Positions 1 through 11,700 of a DNA stretch of 18,395 nt are shown here, in pieces. The position numbers and the translations under genes were made by a program. A model generated the notes under the pieces. The model was given only the letters and a program-made list of their open reading frames with translations, made no database searches and was not told the DNA's origin. Within the stretch, counting starts at the first letter, position 1. Each line of letters opens with the position of its first letter. Location of the stretch: assembly GCA_029339195.1 (NCBI GenBank), contig JAPTJF010000719.1:1-18395 (forward strand). Direction: 5' to 3'. The DNA is from Micractinium sp. NFX-FRZ. Its lineage: Eukaryota; Chlorophyta; Trebouxiophyceae; Chlorellales; Chlorellaceae.

Positions 1-104
1 CGTGCCGGGCGCCGCCGCCAGCGGCGCCTGCGGGCGCGGGCGGCTAGGCCGCCAGCGCAGCAGGCGCCGGGGCGGAGGGCGGCGCTGAGCTGGCGGTGCA
101 GCGC

Positions 105-1977
105 TCAGTACAGGCGGTACGGCTTGCCCATGGAGGACTTGATGTACAGCGACTTCACGTTCTGCCAGTTCTTCTTCAGCAGGGAGACCAGGAAGTTGAT
201 GGACATCTGTGGGGGTGATGGGGGGAGGGCGGGGGGAGGGGGGAGGGCATGTGGCGTGGGTGGGTGGCAGACTGGGGGGGAGGCGGGACCCCAGGCAGGC
301 AGGCGCCGACTTTGGTTCACATCATGGCTACCAACGCCTGCAAACCCGATACGAAAGAACGAAAGAAGCAAGGAAAGCGAAGAAACAACCCGATGTGAAT
401 GAACGCGTGGCAGGCGCGCACCTGGATGTTGACGTAGAGCTCGCGGTCGCCCATGGCGACGTTGCCCACGGCCACACCCAGGCACAGCACCTTCTTCAGC
501 TGGTACTTCACAGAGGAGCGGATCTCGTTGATCTGCGGGGGAAAAGGTGGGGTGGAGGAGAGGTGGGGGGGAGGTGGGGGGAGGGGAGGTGGGGTGGAGG
601 GGAGGCGAGTGGAGGGGAGGCTAGGCGGGGCGGGGCACAGGCGGTGAGCTACAACGGTAACCACTGGCGTGTGGAGTCCCCACAACCCGTACAGTGGGCA
701 TGCTTTCGGTTATGCTCCCACAAATTCGCCGCCCTGCCCAGCGGCCGCGCCTGTTCCCCGCCTGCTCCCCACACATTCTGGCCCCAAACCGGCCCCACCC
801 AGCGGTGCCCTGCCCCGCCCCTGCCGCCCGCCCCCTCACCTTGTTCTCCAGGGAGTCGTTGTGGGTGATGAGGGTGGGGAACTTGCCGGCCTTGTTGAGG
901 CCGGGGCCGAGCAGGCGGGGGATCTGCTTGATGACCGAGTCGGAGGCCAGGAAGGCGGCGTACTTCTTGGCCAGCTTCTTCACCAGCTTCTTGTTCTTGT
1001 TCAGCTTCTTCAGGTCGTCCACGGTCATGGCGTCCACGCCCATCGCCTTGGCCTCCTCGCAATGCTTGTGGTCACCCAGCACGCACACCTGCACGCGCAG
1101 CGGGGGAAGGGCAGCGGCGGGATGCGCGTTGAGAAGCATTTGCGGGGTGTTCCTGTGTTTGTGCACTGGTGTGAGGTCTGAGAGATGATGGCATGCGATT
1201 AGGGGCACTGGGCGCTTGTGGTGCGCTCAGTGCCCGAGGCATGCACCTGGCAGTGTTGTGTTTTGGGCGCACAAAACATGGGTCGTGCCATAAGATGGGT
1301 CGTGCCGCGCATGGGTGGGTGCGCTGCTCTCCGAGCTGCTTGGTTGCAGCGGGCAGACACGAAGGAAGGCAGGGCGCGGTGCTGCGCTGCCGGCCGCGCA
1401 GCTGCCTGCCTCCGGACAGAGGGCCCGAAGTCTCCGGCACACCCCACCCCCGCCGCCCTCCACCCTTTCTCAAGCTTGCCGCACCTTCATGTTGGGGCGC
1501 GGGCAGTAGGGCAGCTTCACGGAGCCGCTGAAGCGCTTGTCCTTCTGGGGGTCATAGTTCTTCAGGCCAATCTGCAGCTCCACAGTCTCGGTGAACTTGC
1601 GCTGCTTCTCCTTGGCGCCGCCCAGCACGCCTGCAGCAGGGGCGCGAGGTGGCGGGCAGGGTCGGAAGCGGAGGCGGCGCGGCAGCGGCGGCAGGCGCCC
1701 TGCCGCTCAGCGCGGCTGCTAGTTCTGCAGGAAGCCCGCCCAGAAGCGGGGCTGTCCAACCCGTCGTGCCCAGCTCCCGCTGCGGCCAAGCGCCGCCGCG
1801 ACGGCATGCAGACGCTGGGTGCGGCTGGGGCGTCTGCTGAGCGGCTCTGACGAGCCCCAGAGCGCTGTCAGCCGCGCGCCGGAGCGGATGCGGTGTGGGC
1901 GGGGCGGCCCCATGCCCATGCTCATACGCACCAGAAATCCCCTCCCGGAGGACCTCGCCAGTGACCTTGCTCGCCAT
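105..1977 (-). CDS. RPL10A: 60S ribosomal protein L10a (uL1), five exons, complete
   Basis: Cytosolic large-subunit protein uL1, which binds 28S rRNA and forms the L1 stalk that handles deacylated tRNA at the E site. Exons in transcription order: 1977-1932, 1630-1485, 1088-840, 532-422, 206-105. The spliced length is 654 nt, giving 217 residues, the same length as the animal protein. The start is [13 protein letters not shown]. Family landmarks are [14 protein letters not shown] (about residues 38-51), the strongly conserved [18 protein letters not shown] and [12 protein letters not shown] in exon 3, then [14 protein letters not shown] and the C-terminal GKPYRLY. All introns have GT-AG ends and the phases close exactly (phase 1 after exon 1, phase 0 thereafter). 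The start context CAACATGG has A at -3 and G at +4. The gene lies downstream of gene A on the same strand. Identification is secure; the exon ends are mine by eye. Confidence 0.97.
207..640. repeat. G-rich simple sequence in RPL10A introns 3 and 4
   Basis: Two tracts, about 207-275 (intron 4) and 537-640 (intron 3), are runs of GGGG/GGGGGG broken by single A, T or C on the plus strand. On the transcribed strand they read as C/T-rich tracts just upstream of the 3' splice sites, so they serve as unusually long C-rich polypyrimidine tracts. Exon 4 (422-532) lies between them and is not part of the repeat. The plus strand carries many G-runs compatible with G-quadruplex folding. Confidence 0.7.
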
Positions 1978-2347
1978 GTTGAATCACTTGCCCGTGATAA
2001 GAGGCCGAGGCAGGTTTGGCACCGACCCAAGTCTGCCCCGCTCTCCCTCATGCACAGCACGCCGTGAGGCGACAAGTGCCTCCCTTTCGAACCAAGTTGT
2101 GCTGTTTCCTGCTGTAACATGCTTGGCGGCAGAACCCGCGGGCCGCTGGGAGGGGGCAGGCCCCGCCGGCGGCCGGGTGCAATCTGCACTGCTGTGCCCA
2201 GCCGTCCGGCAAGCGACTGGTTTGGACATGCCAGGGCATGATCCTGCTTGTCTCTGTTCCAGCCACTGTCCACTTGCTTCAACCATGTCCAGGCGGGTTT
2301 CAAACTGGGGCACGCCCAGTCTGCGTCTGATGCATGTCGAGGCGCGC
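1978..2347. other. Intergenic: presumed RPL10A promoter and 5' UTR
   Basis: This lies between the likely gene A polyadenylation region and the RPL10A start codon. I see no TATA box on the minus strand at a sensible distance, no tRNA and no supportable reading frame. The spacing (under 370 bp) suggests a compact promoter. Its function is inferred only from position. Confidence 0.45.
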
Positions 2348-2352
2348 TTACA
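2348..2352 (-). terminator. Candidate TGTAA poly(A) signal of gene A
   Basis: The minus strand reads TGTAA here, the polyadenylation signal typical of green algae. It is about 415 nt downstream of the gene A stop codon, and it is the only copy on that strand that I find between the stop and the RPL10A start region. Cleavage would be expected a short distance further on, around 2330-2340. A 5-mer is weak evidence alone; the position supports it. Confidence 0.5.
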
Positions 2353-2766
2353 GCGCTAAAAACAAAGTGCAGAGAGGTGCATGTGTGTGAGTGGGCGTGC
2401 ATGTGAGCATGGAATGAAAAGAGATGGCCAGCAGGGGAAAGTAAAAGTTGGGTACGGTTCAGTTGAGCCAGTGGCTGGCTGTGTAAAGCTGCAGGGCCAC
2501 GCTTGCTTGGACGGTGCAGGGTGCGAGGAACAGGACCCTGCTGCGCCCTGTCCTGCTGTCCTCGCTGGCGGACAGGCCATCCGGCCAGCCACAGCGCAGG
2601 CAGATGGCCCGCCGAGCCAGCTCGGGCAGCAGGGGTGCCAAGCTGAGCATGTCCCCGTGTGATACAAGCAAGAGAGAGAGAGACTGCCAGAGGTGAGCTT
2701 CCTTCCTCTGGGGGCGGTGGCTTGACCGTGCCGGCGCCGCGTTATTAGTGTGTGCCCGGCCCGCAA
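2353..2766 (-). other. Presumed 3' UTR of gene A
   Basis: Non-coding stretch between the gene A stop codon and the candidate TGTAA signal. It contains a short (AG)n run at about 2671-2682. No gene is supported in it. The UTR assignment is an inference from gene position. Confidence 0.5.
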
Positions 2767-5700
2767 TCAGGCGCGCAGGCGGCGGGACTGCAGGCGCGTC
2801 GCTTGGCACAGCGACTGCCCCGTCAGGCCGCGCGTGTTGGAGTTAGGGGCGCTGCAGCGCAGGGGGGCACAGACAGGTGCGATCGGTGGATTGAGCAATC
2901 AGGCAAGTGAAGCGCTGGTGTGCTGCTGCTGGGCATGTGCAGTGTTTCAGGTGCTACCAAGCCCCGTGCACAGCACCCTCGCTCGCCCGTCTGCAGAAGC
3001 GCCACGCCCACCGTTAGGCCCCCTGCCATCCGCTTCCTGCCGGTGCTCACTCACCACTTGACGCAGGCAAAGGTGGGGTTAGTGCTGCTGCCACCGATGG
3101 AGAAAGTGTTGACGGGGCTGCACGGCGGGAGGCAACACACGGGAGGGGCAGGCGTCAGCGGCGCAGGTGTGGGGGGCCGGTGTAAGAGGGGCACGCAAAG
3201 GGCAGCGATTAACGTGCATGGCACGAGCATGGCGGCATAAAAGACGGCGGCCGGCCAGCACGCTGGGCATGAGCAGCCGCATGCAGAAGCACGGGTTCAG
3301 GTCAAATCGCATTGGCACAAACGGGGCGATACGCACCAGGGGGTGCAGAGGCGGTTGCCTTCCTTGTTGCTGAAGGTGCCCTTGGGGCAGCCGGCGGGCC
3401 GCCTGCGTGGCACACGGAAGGGGGAGGGGAAGGCCAGGGTGCAAGCAGGTCGGTGCCGGCTTGGCTGGCCAATGCCTGAAGCTCACCAGCACTCCGTCTG
3501 CCCACACATGGCTCGGCTGGGCATGTGCTCCTGCTGCTGCGGGCAGCACCCGGCCGCTGCCATCTTCCACAGGCAGACAATCATGGCCGGCAGGGGCGGG
3601 CATAGCAGGCAGGTTTGCATAGCGGGCATTGCGGGCATAGCGGGCACTCACGACATGGCTTGCGTGGGGCACTGGAAGCCCTGCAGGCAATGAGAGTGGG
3701 GCAGAGAGAGCATGGGGCAGGCATGCATTCAGTTATAAGTGCATCAAAGTGAGGTGCTCATGTGACACAAGCCCACAGCCCACATTTCGTTGCTTTTCGC
3801 GCGCTTCCCTCTTCCCTGGCAGCATGTGCGCACTGGCCTCTGAACCATGCTTACCTTTGGGCAGAGCCTGCAGGTTGCAGACTTCGTGCCAGGCGCAAAA
3901 GTGCCGGGCTTGCTGCAGCAAGGGGGAGGCAGCGGAGGGGAGGAGGTGCACGCGGGGTTGTGAGTTTGCCAGCCCATCTCCCTCCCCACAGAGTGCCCAC
4001 CGCTGCCCGCACCGCGCCCCTGAACTGGCCCCTTGAACTGGCTGAATGACTGCATGCGTTGATCTATCAATGATGTATGAAGCATTCAGTCATGCCTGAG
4101 CTGCCCATGCTAGCAATTGAGGATGCTTCACCCCCCTTCTTGAGCCACGATGCCTCACCAGGGGCTGCAGGAGCCGCTGCCGGGCATGGAGTAGTAGCCG
4201 GCGCGGCAGTCGTTGCACGTCACGCCCTGCCCCTTGGAGAAAGTGCCCGCCAGGCACGACTGCAGCGCATCGGGAGCACGAGGAAAGGCTTGAGGAACAC
4301 CCACTGAAAAGAAGCTTTTCAGGCAGGCAGTGCTGTAACATGGCACGCCGGGTGCAGGGTCTGTGCACCCGCGAGCAGCACGCCTGGTGCAGGCAGCCCG
4401 CCTGTGTGCTCGCAGCAATGCCCCAGGCGAACAGAGGACCGTGCAGTGGATGGAGCCCAGGGTATGGGACAGGGGCGCACACCCCAGCAGCAGCACGGCA
4501 GGCACAGCAGGCATAGCGGGCGCAGCAGAGGCAGCAGTACGTCGACAGCCCCGCCGGGAGAGGCAGCAGGCACAGCAGGCACAGCGCACCTTGCACTCCG
4601 TGGAGCCCACGGTGTTGGAGAAGGAGCCGGGGCCGCAGGGGGTGCACGCGTCCTGGCCACTCTCGTCGGTCCAGGTGCCTCGGGGGCTGCAGGCAGGCAG
4701 GGAGGAGGCAGGGAGGGCGGGGATGACAGCAGGAAAGGGGTGAGGGTGAGCAGGGCCCGCAGGATATGGGGCACGAGGCGCCGCTCTGCTGCCAGGTGGC
4801 AGGCCGGCCAGCAGGGGCGCACGTTTGGAGGGCATGCCCCTTGCTCAGAGGGCAGGTGCGGAGCCACGGGACAAGGTACGGCCACGGCACAAGGTACGGC
4901 CACGGGTGTAAGGGGATGCTGCTGGGGGGTGCACACCGTGCAAGCGCTACAGTGCAGAGCATGTGTGCTGGTGAGCAAAGGCGTGTGGCAGGCAGGCGAA
5001 CCCACTTCCAAGCGGGCGGGCGGTCTCACCAAGGTGTGGGCCAGAAGGCGCCGGTGGTGTTGACGTAGCTGCCCGGGGGCGCCGGCTTGCATGGCGTGCC
5101 TGCAGGCAGCGGGGCAGCCGGAGGGATCAGCACACCAGCACACCAGCACGCTCATCTCCAGTAACGTGCTCCCCACCACCGCCGGCGGCGCCATGCCAGG
5201 CGTGGGGCAGGCAGGCAGGCAGGCAGGCAGCAGCTCCCCAAGCCGGCTTGCTCTCCCCACCTTGAACGTTGTTGTAGAAGCCGACGGGGCAGGCCGTGCA
5301 CTCGGTGTTGCCGGTGTCCTGTGTGTGGGTGCCGCGCGGGCAGGGCAGGCACGACGTGGCGCCAGTCGCCTCGCTGTAAAAGTGCTTCTGCAGAAGCGGA
5401 ACAGACAGCATAGCGCATGGGCAGGTCAGGTTGTGTGTGCAGCGCAGGAGGCGGGCAGGGGATGAGGCGCGGCAGTGCTTGGTGAGGCCACTGCTGTTTG
5501 ACAAACCGCGTCCATACTAGCGGCACATGCAGGGCTGCACAATCCGCTCCACAGCCATTCCACATCGTATCCCATTCCGCATCACATCGCAGGAGGGGAA
5601 GCAGTGTTTGGCAGCCCGGCCCCGCCTCACAGAGCCACACCCACACGCACGTGCCGAAGACGCCAGCATGTGCACACCCAGACGTGCCAACTTTGCGGGG

Positions 5701-8700
5701 CGGCCAGAGCACCTCGCCTTTGCTGCCCAGCCCCCGCACACGTGTCTCCCATGTCCCGCCACACTCTGTTTTCTTGACGAGATCAATGTGCACAATTATT
5801 GTTTTCAACTGCCAAGGCGAAGGTTGCGGGGACCCACCTCGCAGGCTGTGCAGAAGTCTCCCCCCAGCATGTCATCCGTCATGTATGTGCCGGGGCGGCT
5901 GCACCGGGGGAGCAAGAGAGCGGGGAGGAGAGGAGCACACGCAGCCGCGTTACACGATGCATATGTTGGGAGTGGTGGCTGACAATGTGTCCTTGTGTGC
6001 CCGTGCATGAGCCAGGGCAGCGTCTGATTGATGATGCAGCGGGTGCATGCGGGGCTCAACAGCGAATGAAGAGTGGGAATGGGAGCAGCCCCCCACCGCC
6101 TGGTGCACGCCGCCAAGGCCTGTGCAGAACTCCACGCCAGACCCACGCAAGTTGCGCATAAGACCCACGGAGAGGGCCCACAACAAGCTGTCGTTCTCAC
6201 CAGCTGGTGCAGGCCTTGTTGTCGTTTGGGCCCGTCTCCTTGCCCACGCCGCAGGGGAGGCACGTGGCGCTGCGCATGGGAGACAGAGAGGAGGAAGCAT
6301 GGCATGAGGTCAGAAGGCTGGCTGGCTAAGCATGCCAGATGGCCCGGCAGGGCCAGCAGGCCGGGAGCGGAGCGGTCTTTACCGCACTGCGCGTGGATGT
6401 GGTGCCAGACAAGCAAGCAATGCGTGTTCAGCCAGTGCCGTGAACGCCCCGCCCCCGCCTGCCCACCTGACGGTATTGACGGTGCGGTAGGTGCCGGCGG
6501 GGCAGGAGGTGCAGGAGGTGGTTGTGCCAGTGACGGGATCTTCCAGGGGGATGGTGCCAGCAGGGCAGGCGAGGCAGTTTGACATGCCTGCACCAGGCGA
6601 TTGGAGGGAAGGAAAAAGGAGTCAGGCGGGAGGGTGGGCGGGGCTTGGCCCCGCGCAGCCAGGGCTCGGAGGGATGAGTGCACATGCGGGGCGGGCTGGA
6701 TGGGATGAAGGCAGGCAGCCAGGGAGGGCACTAGGCACCTCCGCCAGGCAGCTGCGGGGCTGCACGCATGGCACCAGCCTCCACACAGGGTGTGCAGCAG
6801 GGCAGCTTTTTGGCCTTGCCGAAAAGCACAGCGCGGCACAGCCTGTTGGCCTCAAATTTTGCCTATTTGAGGAAGGTAAGGACCATTTTGTATCTACAGC
6901 TACTTGATCAACAGGACCATAGTCTTTTGCTTCACGGGCAGAAAGAACCCAGTCACGCAGGTGCACACGGTTGGGTGGGATTCCCGGCACGTCCCCCGGC
7001 ATGCCCCCCAGCACAGCACAGCACGGCCCACAGCAGCCCCAGCGGCACCCACCCACCCCGGCCTGGCGCGTAGGTGTGCGCATACTTGGTCACCCCCAGC
7101 AGGTCGTCGATCTGGGCGCAGGGAATGCAGTTGGCGCCGTCGGAGGGCACACGCCCCTGGTTGGTGGCGTCCCAGAACGACACCGTGCCCTTCTCACACA
7201 GCTCGATGACGGAGTGTGAGGGGTCCTTCAATTTGAAGCCTGCGGCCACACAACATGTGTGGTGCAAGAGAGAAAAAGTGTAAGTGCCTGGACTGCCTTC
7301 CCCGCACAGTTGGATCGCAGAGCGGGAGGGGGTGTTGGGCTTGGGTGGCGCAGGAGGTCACAGGGACAGTGCTGGTTTTGCTTCGCTTCTCAGTTGATGC
7401 AGCAGCTGGCAGCGCAGCGCCAGCCAGGCTGGTGAGTTCTGTGCATCCCCGTGCCCTGCCTCCCCCTGCCACCCATGTTCACGCCCCCCACTCAAACATG
7501 CACTTGCGCAACATCCATCCCAGCGCCGCGCCCCGCAACAGCGCGGGCCCGTCGCACCTGCCGGAATCTGCACACACTCGTTGTTCTCTGGGGTGGCGTC
7601 GCCGGTGCGGTAGGTGCCCATGCCAATGACGGGGAAGTCGGCGCACGACTTGCACGCTTGGTCAGGGTTGTCTGTGTCCTGCCAGGTGCCCGCCGGGCTG
7701 CAGGACGAGAGCGCAAGGAGCGGTGGGGGGATAGGGCGTAGCGCAAGGTGTGTGGGCGGCACCGGCATACGTGCCCCCCCACAGCCAGCGGGCACCCAGA
7801 GGCGCGCGGGCAACCACTGCAGAGTCCATGCGTGCGGCCGTGCAGAGGCACCACCGCTCCCAGTGGCAGCACTGGCCTGCCGCGCTAGCGCTGCGCGGCC
7901 CTTGCAGCAGGGCCCGCTTGCCAGCCCCCTGCCTCCAGGCCCCTGCCACGCCCTTCCCCCCAGGAAACAACCTCACCCCCCGCCTGCCAGGTGCCCCCAG
8001 GCTGCCAGGCAGCTCACCAGGCATCGCAGAAGGTGGCCCCCTCGGGCATGGTGGCATCAGTGGCGATGTTCGTATTGAGCAGGCCCTTCAGCGCCAGGCT
8101 GCCCTCGGGGCACCGGAAGCACTTGAGTCCCGTCTTGGCACTCTGGTCTGCCAGCCCGGTGCTGGGGTTGAACTGCGGGCATCGGGGCAGCAGCAGCGGC
8201 AGCACGAGTGGGGACCGGGGTATGTGGACAGCAAGCAACAACACTGGTTGGCAGGGGCAGCGCACTGCAGCAGCAGCAGGCGCGGAGGCGCAGCAGGCGC
8301 AGCCCCAGCGGGATGGTGCAGCTGGAGCACATGCAGTCGGGAGCCGCGCGCTTGCTGCAGGGCGACGTGCCGCAGCCGGCTGCTAGCCGCACGCTCCAGC
8401 CATTGATCAGCACAGGCAAGGTCACGGTCTAGGTAGGATGCCCGTGGCTGGCAGGGGTATTGCATCCTTTGCCCCTCAATTGGGCGTGTTCCTCTGCTGC
8501 CCCCCCCCCGCCCCCCCGTAAAGTGAGGTCCCTGCGCTTGCTCACCTCTCCCTTGGGGCAGGGCAGGCACTCCGCCAGGCCCCTGGCGCCGGGACCAGAG
8601 TACGTGCCCTCAGGGCTGCACAGTCATACAGAGAGGAGGGGCAGGCGGCGGGCAGAGCGGGGCGTGAGGGTGTGGGATCAGGCTCACAGCCAGCACCACC

Positions 8701-11700
8701 TGCGCTGTGCTGCAGGGCCCGCTGAGTGAATGCTCGCACACTGACCCCCTTTGCAAGCCCATGCCCGCTTCCCTCCCGTCCTCTGCCTTGCCACCGTCCT
8801 CTGGGGGTGTGGCACAAGGTGGCAGCCAACCCTGCATGCCTGCAAACCCACTCCCTCCTCACCAATCCATGCAAGCTTCCATTGCGTCCTCTTCTGCGGT
8901 GTGCAGCACTTCGGGCGGCCCCGCCGACTTGACAGAGCCCGCCAGCGGGCGGTACTGGCCAGCGGGGCACAGCGCGCAATCCTGCGCAATCTCGTTGTAC
9001 TCCTTCCCAACCGTGGCTGCAGCAGGGCGCGGCGTGCAGGCGGGCAGGTTGAGCAAGCAGGGCGCAATGGCAGGACGCAACAGCAATGATGCAGCATTGA
9101 TGCAGCGTAGCGCTGGGCCCCTGCCGATGGCGCAGCCCCAGCTCGTGGCTCTGTGCACAGATGCGCCCTGCTCTGGCCCACGGCAGCAGCACTCCTTAGC
9201 CAGCCACCCACCCCGCCAGCACACCGTGATCCCTCAACCAGAGCAGCGCCTTGTGCGGCCGCCCTTGTGCCGTCGGGGGGGCACGCGGCGCACGCACCGT
9301 CGGTGCATGATTTGTCGACAGAGGCGACGGCGCACGTGGAGGAGCCTGGCTTGGAGCTGAAGCCGCCGTTGGTGCCCGTGGGGCAGGAGGGGCAGGTGCC
9401 GCTGAAACCCAAGAGGCTGTTGTAAGTGCCTGCACAGGGGCAGGCGTGCAGGAGGTCAAGGGGCAAGTCTATAATCCCGCTGTGCAAGCCTCGCGCTGGA
9501 CTGCTGGAACGGCTAGACTAGACCAAGGTGCAGCTATGCGAAGCGGCTGGGGCAGGGAGGCCTGAAGCTGGCTGCGTGGCCAGGGTGAGATGGGTGCTCA
9601 CTGCAGGCACTACACGCAGACAGTGTGGGGCTTCAGAATCGAGCAAGGCAGGGGCAGACAGCGGGGGGGGGGGGGCGGCCCTTACCGGCGGGGCAGGCAG
9701 TCTTCGCGCCCGAGTCGCCACCGGGGCAGGTGAAGCCTGGGGGGCTGCAAGCAGGAGGGAGGCAGGGGGGAGGGCACACACGTATGCATGTGACGGCCGC
9801 GATTCTCCGCACCTCCTTGTGAGATCAAATGCCAGGGCTTGCCAAGGCACAGCACACTGTTGTATCAGCTGCCAGCAGCAATCCAGTCCATGCAACCCGG
9901 GTTTCAACGCCGGGCCTTGCAGCATATGCTTGCAACCGTGCTGTGCAACCCTTGCACAGGCGGGCGGGTTGCAGCACGCATGCTCACCAGGCTCTGCAGT
10001 ACACGTTTTTGACGAGGTACGAGCCGGGGGCGCAGTTCATGCTGGGCGTGCTGGGCAGCCCCGCCACCTGGCCGCCCTGCACCGCCAGCGCTGTGGTGCA
10101 CACCTGCAGGGGGCAGGAAGCACACAACCCCAGCAAGCACGCATGTTAAACACAAGGGCTCTGTTCAGGTGGCAGCAGCTCCTGCCGGGCTGCCAGGCTG
10201 GCAGGCAGCGGTGCGGGGCCTGCAGCACGTGGGCAGGCAGCCGGGCAGCACGACTGGTAGAGCTGCGGCAGAGAGAAATGGCCCTGCCGCTGGCTGGCTG
10301 CCTACCGTCGGCGGGACGGTGGCATCGGCATCTGTGGAGGCCGCCCAGAAGCTCATCTGCAGGCTGCTGCTCACGGCGTCGATGCCAACCATGTAAGAGC
10401 TGCACAGGCGGGAGAGGGACGAAGGAATGCGGCAGCCTGAGTGGGGGAGGGCAAAGAGCAGGGGCGCGCACAGCACTGCAGGCAAGTCACACCGGAGCGG
10501 AGTGCAGGGCAGTGGTGGCACGTAGGGTGCAGGGCACTGGCTGGCGGGTGCAGCAGCAGCAGCAGCAGCAGCAGCTGGCACGAGTGCCGGCCGTTGTGCC
10601 TTGCGCTGGGCAGTGCAGCGGGTGCTGCAGCACAGCGTGTGTGTTGCTCTGTGCGGCCGCACCTGGCGGGGGCGTCTGTCGGGAGCAGGCTGCGAATGGT
10701 GGTGGGGGAGGTGTAGTACGCCTGCATCTGCAGGTCGCTGTACTTGTATCCAGCGGCGGCCCCCAGGGGGTCGGAGCAGCCTGGGGCCGGGTCGGTGATG
10801 GGCAGGATGTTGACGGAGCAGTCCTGCGTCCCGGGGAGGGGGGCAGTCCAGTGGTGGTGAAGCCAGAGGCTGGTTGTGGCTGTTGCGTGGGTTCAGAGGG
10901 TCTCACTGCTGGGCGAGTGAGGAGAAGCTGTCAGGGCATGTCGCCAGGTGGCATGAGCAGGGCAAGACAAGGCAGGGGAGCCAGCATGGGGAGGGCTGTC
11001 GGGTGGGGAGCGGAACGTGTCGGGTGGCACGTTCAAGTGGCTGTGGCGTGGTGGGGGTGCAGAGGGACTGTTCCGCTGCTGATGTACATACATGTTTTAA
11101 ATACTTCCAGAAGGCTAATAAAAATTGGTTTGGATCACTGGACTTTCACTGAAGCCACTCACCCCAGCAACCTCCAGAGCAAACTGGAGGGTGGGCGAGG
11201 CGCCAGCCCAGGAGCTGCACACGGTGTGCGACTTGACCTCATAGTCGCCGGTGAGGGCGCAGGATCCCATCTGGCCCACAGACACGATGTGGCTGCCTGC
11301 GGGGGGCGGGGCGGCGAGGGCGGCAGGGCAGTGGGGTGCCAAGGCAGCAAAGGGGGTGCGAAAAATGGGGGTGGTGGCGCACGGACACACTTGCCACATG
11401 CTGCCTGACACGCATGTGCATCTGCGGGTGCCTGCCCACCTTCCTACCGCTCCCCCTTCCCTGCACGCCCCTGCCCGCCCCGCAACAAAACCGAGGTGGG
11501 GGCCTAGTTTGCACCAGATATGTGCTGCGCACAAGGGCAAGCTAACCTGGGGAGGAGTCATTGAGGGGAGCAACCCCCGCTGGGTAGTGGCAGTTGCCTG
11601 CCCCCTCCTTGCACTGGAAGGGGATGCCGTTGATGCAGCGCAGGCAGGTGGTGCTGCCGGGGATCCACGTGTTGGAGTCGACGGGGCTGCAGGCAGGCAG

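Larger units (their letters stand above)
2767..9744 (-). other. Gene A exons 12-30: main ephrin-receptor-like repeat array and C-terminal tail
   Basis: Residues about 501-1113. At least a dozen C-P-x-G-T/S-Y/F units follow one another, for example CPSCPTGTNGG, CLPCPKGE, CPAGTWQDTD, CLACPAGT, CTSCPAGTYR, CLPCPRGTHTQDTGNTEC, CTACPVGFYNN, CPRGTWTDESG and CRAGYYSMPGS. The array ends in a 27-residue basic tail containing NTRGLTGQSLC and QSRRLRA. From exon 20 on, gene B has an equivalent of every exon. The pattern matches the disulphide-knotted extracellular repeats known from ephrin receptors and many algal and protist secreted proteins. Confidence 0.75.

Noticed and set aside
1..104. Possible RPL10A poly(A) signal in the left flank
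   Set aside because: No TGTAA on the minus strand in these 104 bp; the signal presumably lies outside the window.
2070..2110. TTCGAACC resembling a tRNA T-arm
   Set aside because: No acceptor stem or anticodon arm can be folded around it on either strand.
5388..5837. Possible extra exon in the long intron 21 of gene A
   Set aside because: The equivalent gene B intron is only 244 bp and the phases of the flanking exons already match without it. No CPxGT-type sequence is visible.
9528..11408. A 626-codon open frame on the plus strand
   Set aside because: It is antisense to gene A exons 8-12, whose frame, splice sites and family pattern are clear. Its composition is low-complexity (Gly, Ala, Arg, Gln runs from the CAG repeat and G-rich introns), as expected from GC-rich antisense sequence.
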